Below, in pieces: positions 1 to 7,892 of a stretch of DNA of 64,000 nucleotides. The number at the start of each line of letters is the position of its first letter. Within the stretch, counting starts at the first letter, position 1. The DNA comes from Sungkyunkwania multivorans. Its GTDB lineage: Bacteria; Bacteroidota; Bacteroidia; Flavobacteriales; Flavobacteriaceae. The position numbers were made by a program, and so were the translations under genes. The stretch is taken from the NCBI RefSeq assembly GCF_042675645.1, contig NZ_JBHTJH010000003.1, forward strand, positions 124,001-188,000, read 5' to 3'. The notes under the pieces were generated by a model, which saw only the letters and a list, made by a program, of their open reading frames with translations, did no database searches and was not told the origin of the DNA.

Positions 1-1275
1 TATCATGCGATCCTTTTGATCTTGGGCATTCTAATTTCCCATCCAAAATTGTTGTTGAAATTCAGATTTTGGGTCGCTATCCTTTTTTCCTTGCTCCTGT
101 TCCTACCACATTTGATGTGGCTCTACGAGACAGAGTTTTATACGCTGGAATATCACATCATAGAACGTGCGAAGACCAACTTTAAAGCGGGTAGGGTCTT
201 TGAGTATATTGGTGGGCAACTTGGAGCAAGAGGCTTTATCTTTTTCTTTGTCTTTCTAGCTTTGTTCAAATTTAAAAGTCGCGATCGCTTTCAAAAAGGA
301 TGTAAATATGTGGTCTTTACCGCATTGATATTTTTCTTGTTCAGCAGCTTCAAGAGAAACACCCAACCACAATGGACCATCGAAGTCATTGTACCTCTCA
401 TGGTGATCAGCTTTTATTATTTGATTGAAAATGTCCGCTTTCAAAAATGGTTCTTTCGGTTGGCTTTGGTAAACCTGGCCGTTATCCTATTTGCAAGAAT
501 AGCGCTGGTAAAGGAGGGATTGCTACCTATCAACTATGAAGCCCATGGCAACAAGACCTGGGTGGCCGATCTCTATGAGCAATCTGGAGGGCTGCCGGTC
601 GTTTTTGAGAATTCCTATAGAGATGCCAGCATGTATGCCTTCTATGCAGGTGTCGACACTTATTCGGCCAATAACATCTTTTATAGAAAGAGCCAGTACG
701 ACCTTGATAGTACCGAAATGAAGATGCAGGGAAAAAAAGTGGTTTATGTTCACAAAGGCAGCAGACCTTACGACATGAAAACATTTTCTGCCTATAAGCA
801 GCGGACATTGAAGGGAAAGATCATCGACGAATTTCATTCGTACAGAAAGTTACGATGTGTGATTCCTCTTGAGGTATTGTCTCCAAATACTGCTGATCGA
901 ATTCCTTTGGAAATTTTCAATCCGTATAACGAGGCGATCGATCTGAGAGAAGAAATCATCTTTCACGGTTTTTACTTGTTCGAAAACAACAAGATAGCCG
1001 CTGGTTTCACCTTTATCCCAGAGGAGATGAAGAATGGTGAAAGCATCATCATAGGACCCAATGAAACGCTAAGGCTCCATTTTTCTTTAAAGACCCCGTC
1101 AGAATTGAAACGCATCGAAATGGCCAACGAACTGAAAAAGAAAGAAGAGGATCGAAGGCCAGCATCGGAGATCGACGAGAAATATGAAAAGATCAAATTT
1201 TTCAGAGTTGCACTATCCGAATATGGTATCCCGCCAGGTTTTCAAGGACGCAGAATTGCAATAGACGAGCAATGA
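1..1275 (+). CDS. C-terminal part of a membrane glycosyltransferase (GT39/ArnT-like), 5' truncated by window
   Basis: The frame is open from base 1, so the gene starts outside the window; a TTG at 16 is only an internal codon. About 424 codons are visible. The first ~165 residues hold about five hydrophobic segments (for example FWVAILFSLLLFLPHLMWLY), followed by a soluble C-terminal region of ~250 residues rich in charged residues. The alternation of helices with a proline-aromatic loop (LPHLMWLYETEF) resembles the C-terminal half of family 39 / ArnT-like lipid-linked sugar transferases of the inner membrane, but the catalytic first loop is not in view, so substrate cannot be inferred. The stop overlaps the next start by four bases (ATGA), indicating co-translation with the DUF4271 gene. 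Confidence 0.6.
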   Translation, partial: YHAILLILGILISHPKLLLKFRFWVAILFSLLLFLPHLMWLYETEFYTLEYHIIERAKTNFKAGRVFEYIGGQLGARGFIFFFVFLALFKFKSRDRFQKGCKYVVFTALIFFLFSSFKRNTQPQWTIEVIVPLMVISFYYLIENVRFQKWFFRLALVNLAVILFARIALVKEGLLPINYEAHGNKTWVADLYEQSGGLPVVFENSYRDASMYAFYAGVDTYSANNIFYRKSQYDLDSTEMKMQGKKVVYVHKGSRPYDMKTFSAYKQRTLKGKIIDEFHSYRKLRCVIPLEVLSPNTADRIPLEIFNPYNEAIDLREEIIFHGFYLFENNKIAAGFTFIPEEMKNGESIIIGPNETLRLHFSLKTPSELKRIEMANELKKKEEDRRPASEIDEKYEKIKFFRVALSEYGIPPGFQGRRIAIDEQ

Positions 1276-1934
1276 CGTATCATCTTCGACATATCGCGAC
1301 TGATGATTGGATGACCATAATTTTTATGACCTGTCTATTGCTTATCGTTACCTCAAAGGCCCTTTTTCCATTCCGCTTCATTCATTTCCACACCTTGCCA
1401 ACTTCCAATAAGTATCTGTTGCTATATGGCAAGGATAAGAACCCCATCCCCGCCCGATTTAACATTCTATTGTTCGTCGTGCAGGTCTTGTCGTTCTCTG
1501 CGCTGATCGTGCTTGCGCTGTATCAATTAGAAGTACGTTCCTCTGACGCGACTCTTTTCATACAGGTAACCACATTTTTGACGGCCTTTGTTGGTCTCAA
1601 GTATCTTTTAGAGAAGATCGTTGCAGTCACTTTTGAGTTTGAAGGTATTTTGGACCAATATAACTTTCAGAAGCTTAGCTATAGAAATCTGATCGCCCAA
1701 TATATTCTACCTCTGCTATTATTGACGACTTATGCCCCTTTCGGTCAAAAGACATTCTTTTTCGTAACTATTGTCCTATTTGGGCTACTAAATTGCATTT
1801 CTTTCTACATAGTTCTCAAAAATCATCAAAACTTAATTAGCAAGCACTTCTTTTATTTTATTTTGTATCTTTGCGCCTTTGAAATAGCACCCTATTTGAT
1901 CGTGTATAAACTTGTTTCAAATAGATACTTTTAA
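1272..1934 (+). CDS. DUF4271 integral membrane protein
   Basis: A 220-residue protein with about five to six hydrophobic helices spread over its whole length and no signal peptide or catalytic motif. Its size, the N-terminal segment leading into a first helix (WMTIIFMTCLLLIVTSKALF) and its place directly before uroporphyrinogen-III synthase match the DUF4271 family of Bacteroidota inner-membrane proteins, whose function is unknown. The ATG overlaps the upstream glycosyltransferase stop by 4 bp and the stop lies 12 bp before hemD, so the three probably share a transcript. A TATCTTTG sequence at 1866-1873 inside its 3' end could give hemD its own promoter. Confidence 0.8.
   Translation: MTYHLRHIATDDWMTIIFMTCLLLIVTSKALFPFRFIHFHTLPTSNKYLLLYGKDKNPIPARFNILLFVVQVLSFSALIVLALYQLEVRSSDATLFIQVTTFLTAFVGLKYLLEKIVAVTFEFEGILDQYNFQKLSYRNLIAQYILPLLLLTTYAPFGQKTFFFVTIVLFGLLNCISFYIVLKNHQNLISKHFFYFILYLCAFEIAPYLIVYKLVSNRYF
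1866..1873 (+). promoter_or_regulatory. Possible internal -7 element for hemD
   Basis: TATCTTTG matches the Flavobacteria -7 consensus TAnnTTTG and lies 73 bp before the hemD start, within the DUF4271 coding region. No convincing TTTG -33 box is seen at the usual 19-20 bp spacing, so support is weak. Confidence 0.25.
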
Positions 1935-1946
1935 ATTATTTCATAT

Positions 1947-2693
1947 ATGAAGGTTAAGACAATTTTGGTTTCTCAACCAGAACCAAAAGTAGAAAATTCC
2001 CCCTACTTACAACTTATAGAGAAACAAAAGGTAAAAATAGATTTTAGACCTTTCATACATGTAGAGGGACTTACCGCCAAGGACATAAGACAGCAAAAGA
2101 TCGATCTGTCAAAATTTACTGCTATCGTCTTAACGAGCCGTAACGCCGTTGACCACTATTTTAGACTTGCCGAAGAGATGCGTTTCAAAGTGCCGGATAG
2201 CATGAAGTATTTTTGTCAGTCAGAGGCTGTTGCCTATTATCTACAGAAATATGTTGTGTATCGCAAGCGGAAGATCTATGTTGGTAAACGTACTTTCGAA
2301 GAACTGGCAACCATTATCAAAAAATACAAGGATGAGGAATTCTTATTGCCTTCTTCGGACGTTCTAAAGCCAGAAATTCCAAATACGTTGAACGAACTAA
2401 AAGTGAAATGGGTACGCGGAATCTTCTATAGAACTGTGGTGAGCGATCTGTCGGATCTTAGAGATGTATACTACGACATTTTGGTATTCTTTAGTCCATC
2501 TGGAATCGAATCCCTATTCAAGAATTTCCCGGACTTCAAGCAGAACGACACGCGCATTGCGGTCTTTGGCAATACTACCGTAAAAGCGGCTGAGGCCGAG
2601 GGCCTACGAGTAGATATACAGGCACCGACACCGGAAACACCTTCTATGACCATGGCGTTGGACAAATATATCACCAAGGCGAATAAAAAGTAA
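1947..2693 (+). CDS. hemD: Uroporphyrinogen-III synthase
   Basis: A 248-residue cytosolic protein of the HemD fold, which cyclises hydroxymethylbilane with inversion of ring D to give uroporphyrinogen III in haem synthesis. Visible family features are the N-terminal strand (KTILVSQPEP), the TAIVLTSRNAVDHYF segment that opens the first alpha/beta domain, the second-domain segment YDILVFFSPSGIESLF near residue 175, and the C-terminal FGNTTVKAAEAEGL followed by PTPETPSMTMAL. HemD sequences are very divergent; these landmarks and the length make the call firm. It follows DUF4271 closely and ends before a strong bidirectional terminator shared with the convergent pckA. Confidence 0.9.
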   Translation: MKVKTILVSQPEPKVENSPYLQLIEKQKVKIDFRPFIHVEGLTAKDIRQQKIDLSKFTAIVLTSRNAVDHYFRLAEEMRFKVPDSMKYFCQSEAVAYYLQKYVVYRKRKIYVGKRTFEELATIIKKYKDEEFLLPSSDVLKPEIPNTLNELKVKWVRGIFYRTVVSDLSDLRDVYYDILVFFSPSGIESLFKNFPDFKQNDTRIAVFGNTTVKAAEAEGLRVDIQAPTPETPSMTMALDKYITKANKK

Positions 2694-2716
2694 TCCTAAG
2701 AGAGGTAACTATAAAA

Positions 2717-2746
2717 AAGGCCTGAAAGTTGATTCTTTCAGGCCTT
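2717..2746. terminator. Bidirectional terminator between hemD and pckA
   Basis: A perfect 12-bp stem (AAGGCCTGAAAG / CTTTCAGGCCTT) with a 6-nt loop, with an A-run on the left and T-rich sequence on the right. It serves the convergent hemD and pckA transcripts. Confidence 0.9.
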
Positions 2747-2769
2747 CTTATTCTATCTTTTGTTTCTAA

Positions 2770-4386
2770 TTAGAAAGCATAGCGCTGAGGGCCACCTCGT
2801 CTAACCTCTTCGCTAGCGTCAGATTCGAACTTTTTAAAGTTCTCTCTAAAAGCATTGGTTAGTTTAAAAGCCATTTTATAGTATGCCTCATCATCATTCC
2901 ATGTGGCCCTAGGACTTAGTACAGTATCTGGCACGCCAGGACACTTTCTGGGTTGTGCCACACCAAATACCGAATGGATATGATAATCGTCATAATTGTA
3001 AAGGCCAAATTCTCCATTGAGCACCGCTTGTATCATAGCACGTGTATACTTTAACTTGATCCTAGTTCCTACACCGTAGGGACCTCCTGTCCATCCGGTG
3101 TTCACCAACCAAACATTCACTCCGGCTTCTTGCATCTTTTTACTCAACATTTCTGCATAGCGTGCGGGATGTAAGGGCATAAAAGGCGCCCCGAAACATG
3201 CAGAGAATGAAGGTTGAGGCTCTTCGACTCCAGCTTCCGTTCCGGCAACTTTAGCTGTATATCCAGAAATGAAATGATAGGCCGCCTGAGCCGGTGTTAG
3301 CTTCGATATCGGAGGCAAAACACCAAAGGCATCAGCTGTCAAAAAGAAAATATTCTTTGGGTTTCGACCTATTGAAGGCACTTGAATGTTATCGATATGG
3401 TAGATAGGGTAGCTGACCCGAGTATTTTGTGTGATGCTCGTATCGGTAAAATCAACGACCCCGTTTTCATCCATGATCACATTCTCGAGGATCGCTCCTT
3501 TTTTGATAGCATGAAAGATCTCTGGCTCACTTTCCTCTGTAAGGTTGATGGCCTTGGCATAGCATCCACCTTCAAAATTGAAAACAGTATTCTCGTTCGT
3601 CCAGCCGTGTTCGTCGTCTCCGATCAATTTTCTTTTGGGATCTGCCGATAGCGTTGTCTTCCCCGTTCCAGAAAGCCCAAAAAAGATGGCGGTATCACCA
3701 TCCTTGCCCAAATTAGCGGAACAATGCATAGGTAAGGTATTCTTTTCAACAGGCAAGATGAAGTTTAAAGCGGAAAAAATACCTTTCTTTATTTCTCCTG
3801 TATAGCCAGTTCCACCGACCAAGGCAATCTTCTTTGTAAAGTTTAAGATCGCGAAGTTATGCTGTCTTGTGCCATCTACTTCGGCATCCGCCATAAAACC
3901 AGGGGCATTGACAACCGTCCATTCTGGTTCAAAATTCTCCAATTCCGCTTCTGAAGGTCGTAAAAACATATTATAAACAAACATATTTGACCAAGGGTAT
4001 TCATTGATCACCCGAATGTTTGTCTTGTAATTGGCATCCGCACAGGCATAACAGTCTCTGGCAAAGATCTCTTTTCCAGAAAGATAATCTACCACTTTAT
4101 CATATAAAGCATCGAACTTATCACTTTCAAAAGGAATATTGATATCTCCCCACCAGATCTCGTCTTTGGTGATATCATCTTTAACGATAAAACGATCCTT
4201 GGGAGAGCGCCCAGTGAATTCGCCCGTATTGACAGCCAAAGCTCCAGAACTGGCTTCAACGCCTTGTCCTTTTTCGATGGTGATTCTGTGTAATGCTGAG
4301 GGAGATAGGTTGTAGTGCACGGTGGCACCAGTGATTCCGTAATTTTCTAACGAAATCGTTTTCGAGGTTTTCGTGTTTGCCTCCAT
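2770..4386 (-). CDS. pckA: Phosphoenolpyruvate carboxykinase (ATP)
   Basis: A 538-residue cytosolic enzyme converting oxaloacetate and ATP to phosphoenolpyruvate, CO2 and ADP, the first step of gluconeogenesis. All diagnostic motifs of the ATP-type family are present: TGRSPKDR (58-65) for substrate binding, the P-loop GLSGTGKTT (237-245), GDDEHGW (256-262) with metal-binding acidic residues, and FEGGCYAK (271-278). Length is normal for the family. The ATG at 4386 is followed by a slightly extended but typical N-terminus. It is transcribed alone, convergent to hemD. A CAAAGCTA (reverse of TAGCTTTG) lies 36 bp upstream of the start and is a plausible -7 element. Confidence 0.97.
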   Translation of the reverse strand: MEANTKTSKTISLENYGITGATVHYNLSPSALHRITIEKGQGVEASSGALAVNTGEFTGRSPKDRFIVKDDITKDEIWWGDINIPFESDKFDALYDKVVDYLSGKEIFARDCYACADANYKTNIRVINEYPWSNMFVYNMFLRPSEAELENFEPEWTVVNAPGFMADAEVDGTRQHNFAILNFTKKIALVGGTGYTGEIKKGIFSALNFILPVEKNTLPMHCSANLGKDGDTAIFFGLSGTGKTTLSADPKRKLIGDDEHGWTNENTVFNFEGGCYAKAINLTEESEPEIFHAIKKGAILENVIMDENGVVDFTDTSITQNTRVSYPIYHIDNIQVPSIGRNPKNIFFLTADAFGVLPPISKLTPAQAAYHFISGYTAKVAGTEAGVEEPQPSFSACFGAPFMPLHPARYAEMLSKKMQEAGVNVWLVNTGWTGGPYGVGTRIKLKYTRAMIQAVLNGEFGLYNYDDYHIHSVFGVAQPRKCPGVPDTVLSPRATWNDDEAYYKMAFKLTNAFRENFKKFESDASEEVRRGGPQRYAF

Positions 4387-4421
4387 AAAAACGATGTTAA
4401 ATTTGTGTTGTTCTATGGATA

Positions 4422-4429
4422 CAAAGCTA
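4422..4429 (-). promoter_or_regulatory. Putative -7 element of pckA
   Basis: Read on the minus strand, TAGCTTTG matches TAnnTTTG and sits 36 bp upstream of the pckA ATG. A matching -33 box is not obvious. Confidence 0.4.
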
Positions 4430-4463
4430 AAAATTATTTAACGAAAACGTTATAGACGGTTAT

Positions 4464-4856
4464 TTAATTGTCATTTTTTAACTTAAAAAAACGAATTCCT
4501 AACAATATCCAAGCGATGATCAACAATGTACCACCTATTGGTGTTAAAAAAGCTATTATACGCAAATCCACTCCCAATAGTTCATCGATCGTCAAAAAAT
4601 AGATCGATCCAGAAAATAACAAAATACCTATCAAGAACAGATAATAGAGCAAGCGTTTCTTGTCTTGAGAAATTCTATCAAAACTTCCTAAGAAAAGAAG
4701 CACCAAGGAATGGTACATTTGATACTTGACTCCTGTTTCAAAAGAATTAAGGGTATCAGCGGCCAACAGGCCTTTCAAACCATGCGCTCCAAAAGCACCA
4801 AAGACCACGGCCAAAAGTCCAAAAACAGCCCCGCTCAAGAGTATTCTTTTATTCAT
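4464..4856 (-). CDS. DUF423 small membrane protein
   Basis: A 130-residue protein with four hydrophobic helices, beginning with a helix that carries the family hallmark GAFGAHGLKG near residues 20-30, followed by GVKYQMYHSLVLL. These are the recognisable features of DUF423 (YwdK-like) inner-membrane proteins, whose function is unknown. It is transcribed towards pckA with a 77-bp gap and is divergent from the saccharopine dehydrogenase-like gene, with 79 bp of AT-rich sequence between the two starts. Confidence 0.88.
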   Translation of the reverse strand: MNKRILLSGAVFGLLAVVFGAFGAHGLKGLLAADTLNSFETGVKYQMYHSLVLLFLGSFDRISQDKKRLLYYLFLIGILLFSGSIYFLTIDELLGVDLRIIAFLTPIGGTLLIIAWILLGIRFFKLKNDN

Positions 4857-4935
4857 CGATTTTCGTTAAAATGATTTTTTATAAATGTAACATTTAATTA
4901 CATTCGTGTGATATTTATAAAACCTTGCTTTTGCT

Positions 4936-6306
4936 ATGAGAAACATATTGGTAATCGGTGCAGGCCGTTCTGCTTCATCCTTGATAAAATATTTACTAGA
5001 CAAATCTCAAGTTGAACGTCTCCATATAACAGTCGCTGATGTTTCCCTCGCTTTAGCCAAGAGCAAAGTTACTGATCATAACAACGCCACTGCCATGGCT
5101 TTGGACATTTTTAAAGCCGAGGAGCGAAAAAAAGCCATACAAAAGGCAGATATAGTCATATCGATGCTCCCTGCAAGATTTCATATCGAGGTGGCCAGGG
5201 ACTGTATCACCTTTAAAAAACATATGGTTACCGCCTCCTATGTCAGCGAAGAGATGAGAGCGCTCGATAGTGATGCGAAGGAAAGAGGACTGATCTTTAT
5301 GAACGAAATCGGGGTGGATCCAGGAATCGACCACATGAGCGCCATGCAGGTCATTGATCGTATCCGAGATAACGGTGGAAAAATGATTCTTTTTGAATCC
5401 TTCACAGGAGGTTTGGTAGCTCCGGAAAGTGACACCAACTTATGGAATTATAAATTTACTTGGAACCCAAGAAATGTTGTCGTTGCTGGTCAAGGAAGCG
5501 CGGCCAAGTTCATTCAAGAGGGGAAATACAAATACATTCCTTATCACCGACTCTTTAGAAGAACAGAATTTTTGAACATCGAAGGCTATGGAAGGTTCGA
5601 GGCCTATGCTAATCGCGATTCTTTAGATTATCGATCGGCCTACGGACTCGATGACGTGCTCACCCTATATCGAGGTACTATCAGGCGTGTTGGGTTTTCG
5701 CGTGCTTGGCATATGTTCGTACTACTAGGGATGACCGACGACAGCTATACTTTGGAAGACTCTGAGAATATGAGCTATCGCGATTTCATCAACTCGTTCT
5801 TACCCTATAGCCCTTCGGATTCCGTGGAACTAAAGCTTCGCCATTATCTAAAGATCGACCAGGACGACATTATGTGGGGAAAACTTGAAGAATTGGACCT
5901 ATTTAATGCCCAGAAGAAAGTAGAACTTAAGAATGCCACTCCTGCACAGATCTTGCAAAAGATCTTGGAAGACAGTTGGACCCTTGATGAAAATGATAAG
6001 GACATGATCGTGATGTACCATAAATTCGGGTTTGAAATGGATGGCATAAAAAAACAGATCGATGCGAATATGGTGGTCATTGGAGACGATCAGACCTATA
6101 CTGCAATGGCCAAGACCGTTGGCCTGCCTACTGCCATTGCTACTCTTAAAATACTAAATGGAGAGATCACCACTCCAGGAGTACAAATTCCCATCTCCAA
6201 AGAGATATACGAACCGATCCTTAAAGAATTGAAGGAGTTTGGTATAGCTTTTAACGAGGTAGAAGTCCCCTATCTGGGATACAATCCTGATAATGTCGGT
6301 GGATGA
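4936..6306 (+). CDS. Saccharopine dehydrogenase-like oxidoreductase
   Basis: A 456-residue protein with an N-terminal Rossmann fold (NILVIGAGRSASSLIKYLL) and the long C-terminal domain typical of the Lys9-type saccharopine reductase family. The motif NEIGVDPGIDHMSAMQVID near residues 122-140 is the conserved substrate-side segment of that family, followed by ESFTGGLVAPESDTNLWNYK. In lysine metabolism such enzymes interconvert saccharopine and aminoadipate semialdehyde; in Bacteroidota the homologues are probably part of lysine catabolism, but the exact reaction cannot be fixed from sequence. An Lrp/AsnC regulator follows 85 bp downstream, which fits an amino-acid-responsive role. Confidence 0.85.
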   Translation: MRNILVIGAGRSASSLIKYLLDKSQVERLHITVADVSLALAKSKVTDHNNATAMALDIFKAEERKKAIQKADIVISMLPARFHIEVARDCITFKKHMVTASYVSEEMRALDSDAKERGLIFMNEIGVDPGIDHMSAMQVIDRIRDNGGKMILFESFTGGLVAPESDTNLWNYKFTWNPRNVVVAGQGSAAKFIQEGKYKYIPYHRLFRRTEFLNIEGYGRFEAYANRDSLDYRSAYGLDDVLTLYRGTIRRVGFSRAWHMFVLLGMTDDSYTLEDSENMSYRDFINSFLPYSPSDSVELKLRHYLKIDQDDIMWGKLEELDLFNAQKKVELKNATPAQILQKILEDSWTLDENDKDMIVMYHKFGFEMDGIKKQIDANMVVIGDDQTYTAMAKTVGLPTAIATLKILNGEITTPGVQIPISKEIYEPILKELKEFGIAFNEVEVPYLGYNPDNVGG

Positions 6307-6391
6307 ACTTCTGAATCGAAATACAAAGAGGATTTTCATATACATGTTTGACACTTAATTTGTACTTTTAACTTCAATTTGAAGTCTAAGT

Positions 6392-6862
6392 ATGAAAATT
6401 ACCAATAATATTGTTGAAATTGATGGTATCGATAAGGAGATCTTACGTAATCTTATGGAAGATGCCCGAAAGCCAATTCTTGAGATCGCGCGAAAGGTGG
6501 GTATTTCTGGTGCGGCAATTCACCAACGCCTGCGTAAGCTAGAAGCCTCAGGGCTTATCTCAGGTTCTAAGTTCATCGTTAATCCTAAGGTACTTGGATA
6601 TTCGACCATGGCCTTTATCGGTATCTTTCTAGACAAGGCCATGAGCAATCCAAAGGCAGTAAAAGAGCTTCAAAAAATTCCTGAAGTGCTGGAATGCCAT
6701 TATACTACGGGTAATTGGTCCATCCTTATCAAGATCTTATGTAAGGATAACGAACATTTGATGAATGTGTTAAATAAAAAGATACAACACATCGAAGGTG
6801 TCTCAAGGACAGAAACCTTCATCTCGTTGAATCAGCAGATCGATAGACAGATAAGCATATAA
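6392..6862 (+). CDS. Lrp/AsnC family transcriptional regulator
   Basis: A 156-residue regulator. Residues ~10-60 form the winged helix-turn-helix (IDKEILRNLMEDARKPILEI, then KVGISGAAIHQRLRKLEASG), and residues ~70-145 the RAM ligand-binding and oligomerisation domain (GYSTMAFIGIFLDKAM onwards). Family members bind amino acids and act as octamers. The position next to the saccharopine dehydrogenase-like gene suggests control of lysine or related amino-acid metabolism; this is inference. It ends in an 11-bp stem terminator. Confidence 0.93.
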   Translation: MKITNNIVEIDGIDKEILRNLMEDARKPILEIARKVGISGAAIHQRLRKLEASGLISGSKFIVNPKVLGYSTMAFIGIFLDKAMSNPKAVKELQKIPEVLECHYTTGNWSILIKILCKDNEHLMNVLNKKIQHIEGVSRTETFISLNQQIDRQISI

Positions 6863-6888
6863 AAAAGCGCGAACCTCTTCGCGCTTTT
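6863..6888. terminator. Terminator after the Lrp/AsnC gene
   Basis: An 11-bp perfect stem (AAAAGCGCGAA / TTCGCGCTTTT) with loop CCTC, immediately after the stop. The symmetric A and T runs make it usable by the convergent zinc peptidase gene too. Confidence 0.88.
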
Positions 6889-6914
6889 CTCAATATTTTA
6901 TTTATCATTTATAA

Positions 6915-7619
6915 TTAGTCTCTACTTGCTCCAGCCACTCTCATCGCAAAATAGATCAGGGTCGCCAAAGAACCAATAGCTGCTACCACATAGGTCCGTG
7001 CCGCCCATTTCAAAGCGTCCTCAGAACCTGCATACTCTTGTTGACTTACCATATTCTTGGACTTCAACCAAGCCAAGGCTCTATTGCTGGCATCGTACTC
7101 GACCGGTAGCGTGATAAAGCTGAACAAGGTAGTTAGCCCATAAAGCCCTACTCCTACCCAAGCGATGGTGCCACCAAGAGGTGTGGTCTGCATCAAGAAC
7201 AAACCGCCAATAATTGCCCAAATTGAAAACTTGGAGCCTATGCTTACCACAGGTACTAACTTAGAGCGCATCTGCAACCATTCGTAGCCTTTGGCATGTT
7301 GTACCGCATGACCAACTTCGTGCGCAGCCACAGCCGCAGCCGCTGCATTTCGCTGAGAGTATACACCTTCACTAAGATTTACGGTCTTCTTCAAAGGATT
7401 ATAGTGATCGGATAACATCCCTGGTGTAGAAACGACCTGTACATCATAGATACCATGGTCGGCCAACATCTTCTCTGCGATCTCTGCACCACTCATCCCA
7501 TTTCTAAGATGCACCTTCGAATATTTCTTGAACTTACTCTTTAAACGAGCACTCACCAGCATGCTTACTCCTCCAAAGACCACGGCAATAAGAATATAGC
7601 CCATATCAAATCCAAACAT
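6915..7619 (-). CDS. YugP-type zinc metallopeptidase, membrane-bound
   Basis: A 234-residue membrane protein of the Zn_peptidase_2 (YugP) family. The zinc-binding HEVGH lies at residues 100-104, in the context AAHEVGHAVQHAKGYEW, with the downstream EYDASNRAL segment supplying the third ligand region. There is an N-terminal helix (MGYILIAVVFGGVSMLV) and further helices after the active site. It is presumably an inner-membrane protease; no substrate is known. It is monocistronic, convergent to the Lrp gene, and separated from the downstream end of leuS by 273 bp of terminator and repeat sequence. Confidence 0.92.
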   Translation of the reverse strand: MFGFDMGYILIAVVFGGVSMLVSARLKSKFKKYSKVHLRNGMSGAEIAEKMLADHGIYDVQVVSTPGMLSDHYNPLKKTVNLSEGVYSQRNAAAAAVAAHEVGHAVQHAKGYEWLQMRSKLVPVVSIGSKFSIWAIIGGLFLMQTTPLGGTIAWVGVGLYGLTTLFSFITLPVEYDASNRALAWLKSKNMVSQQEYAGSEDALKWAARTYVVAAIGSLATLIYFAMRVAGASRD

Positions 7620-7671
7620 AATTTTCTTTTTCTTTAGTTGAAATATAAATTTACAACAATAAAAGCAAAAA

Positions 7672-7690
7672 CCTCGCCGAAATGGCGAGG
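7672..7690 (-). terminator. leuS transcription terminator
   Basis: A 7-bp stem (CCTCGCC / GGCGAGG) with a 5-nt loop; on the minus strand it is followed by TTTTTGCTTTT. It is about 200 nt past the leuS stop, so the palindromic repeats at 7726-7869 would be in the leuS 3' untranslated region. Confidence 0.8.
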
Positions 7691-7725
7691 CCGTTTTTTT
7701 ACTGAAGTTTTGTCACTTTCAATGT

Positions 7726-7769
7726 CACTTCGAGTGGCTTTTGCAAGGCAAAAGTTGTATCGAGCAGTG
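7726..7769. repeat. Imperfect palindromic intergenic repeat
   Basis: The core is a perfect 7-bp stem CTTTTGC / GCAAAAG (7738-7744, 7748-7754) with loop AAG, flanked by imperfect outer arms CACTTCGA and TCGAGCAGTG. The GTCACTTCGAG edge resembles a class of scattered palindromic repeats seen in Bacteroidota intergenic DNA (from memory). Confidence 0.6.
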
Positions 7770-7808
7770 TAGTTTAGAAGCAGTTCTAGGAATTGCGGAG
7801 AGCAAAAC

Positions 7809-7869
7809 CCTTCCGTCCTTCGGGCACCCCTGCCTTTGCCGGCAGGCAGGTTCCCTTGTCAAGGGAAGG
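7809..7869. repeat. GC-rich composite palindromic repeat
   Basis: Three hairpins in a row: GTCC/GGGC with loop TTC, CCTGCC / GGCAGG (7829-7834, 7841-7846), and TTCCCTT / AAGGGAA with loop GTC (7851-7867). The outer arm CCTTCC (7809-7814) matches GGAAGG at the other end. Organisation (outer tail plus terminal hairpin with a 3-nt loop) resembles the elements inside leuS. Confidence 0.7.
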
Positions 7870-7892
7870 AATAAAATCCATGTTCTATTCCA

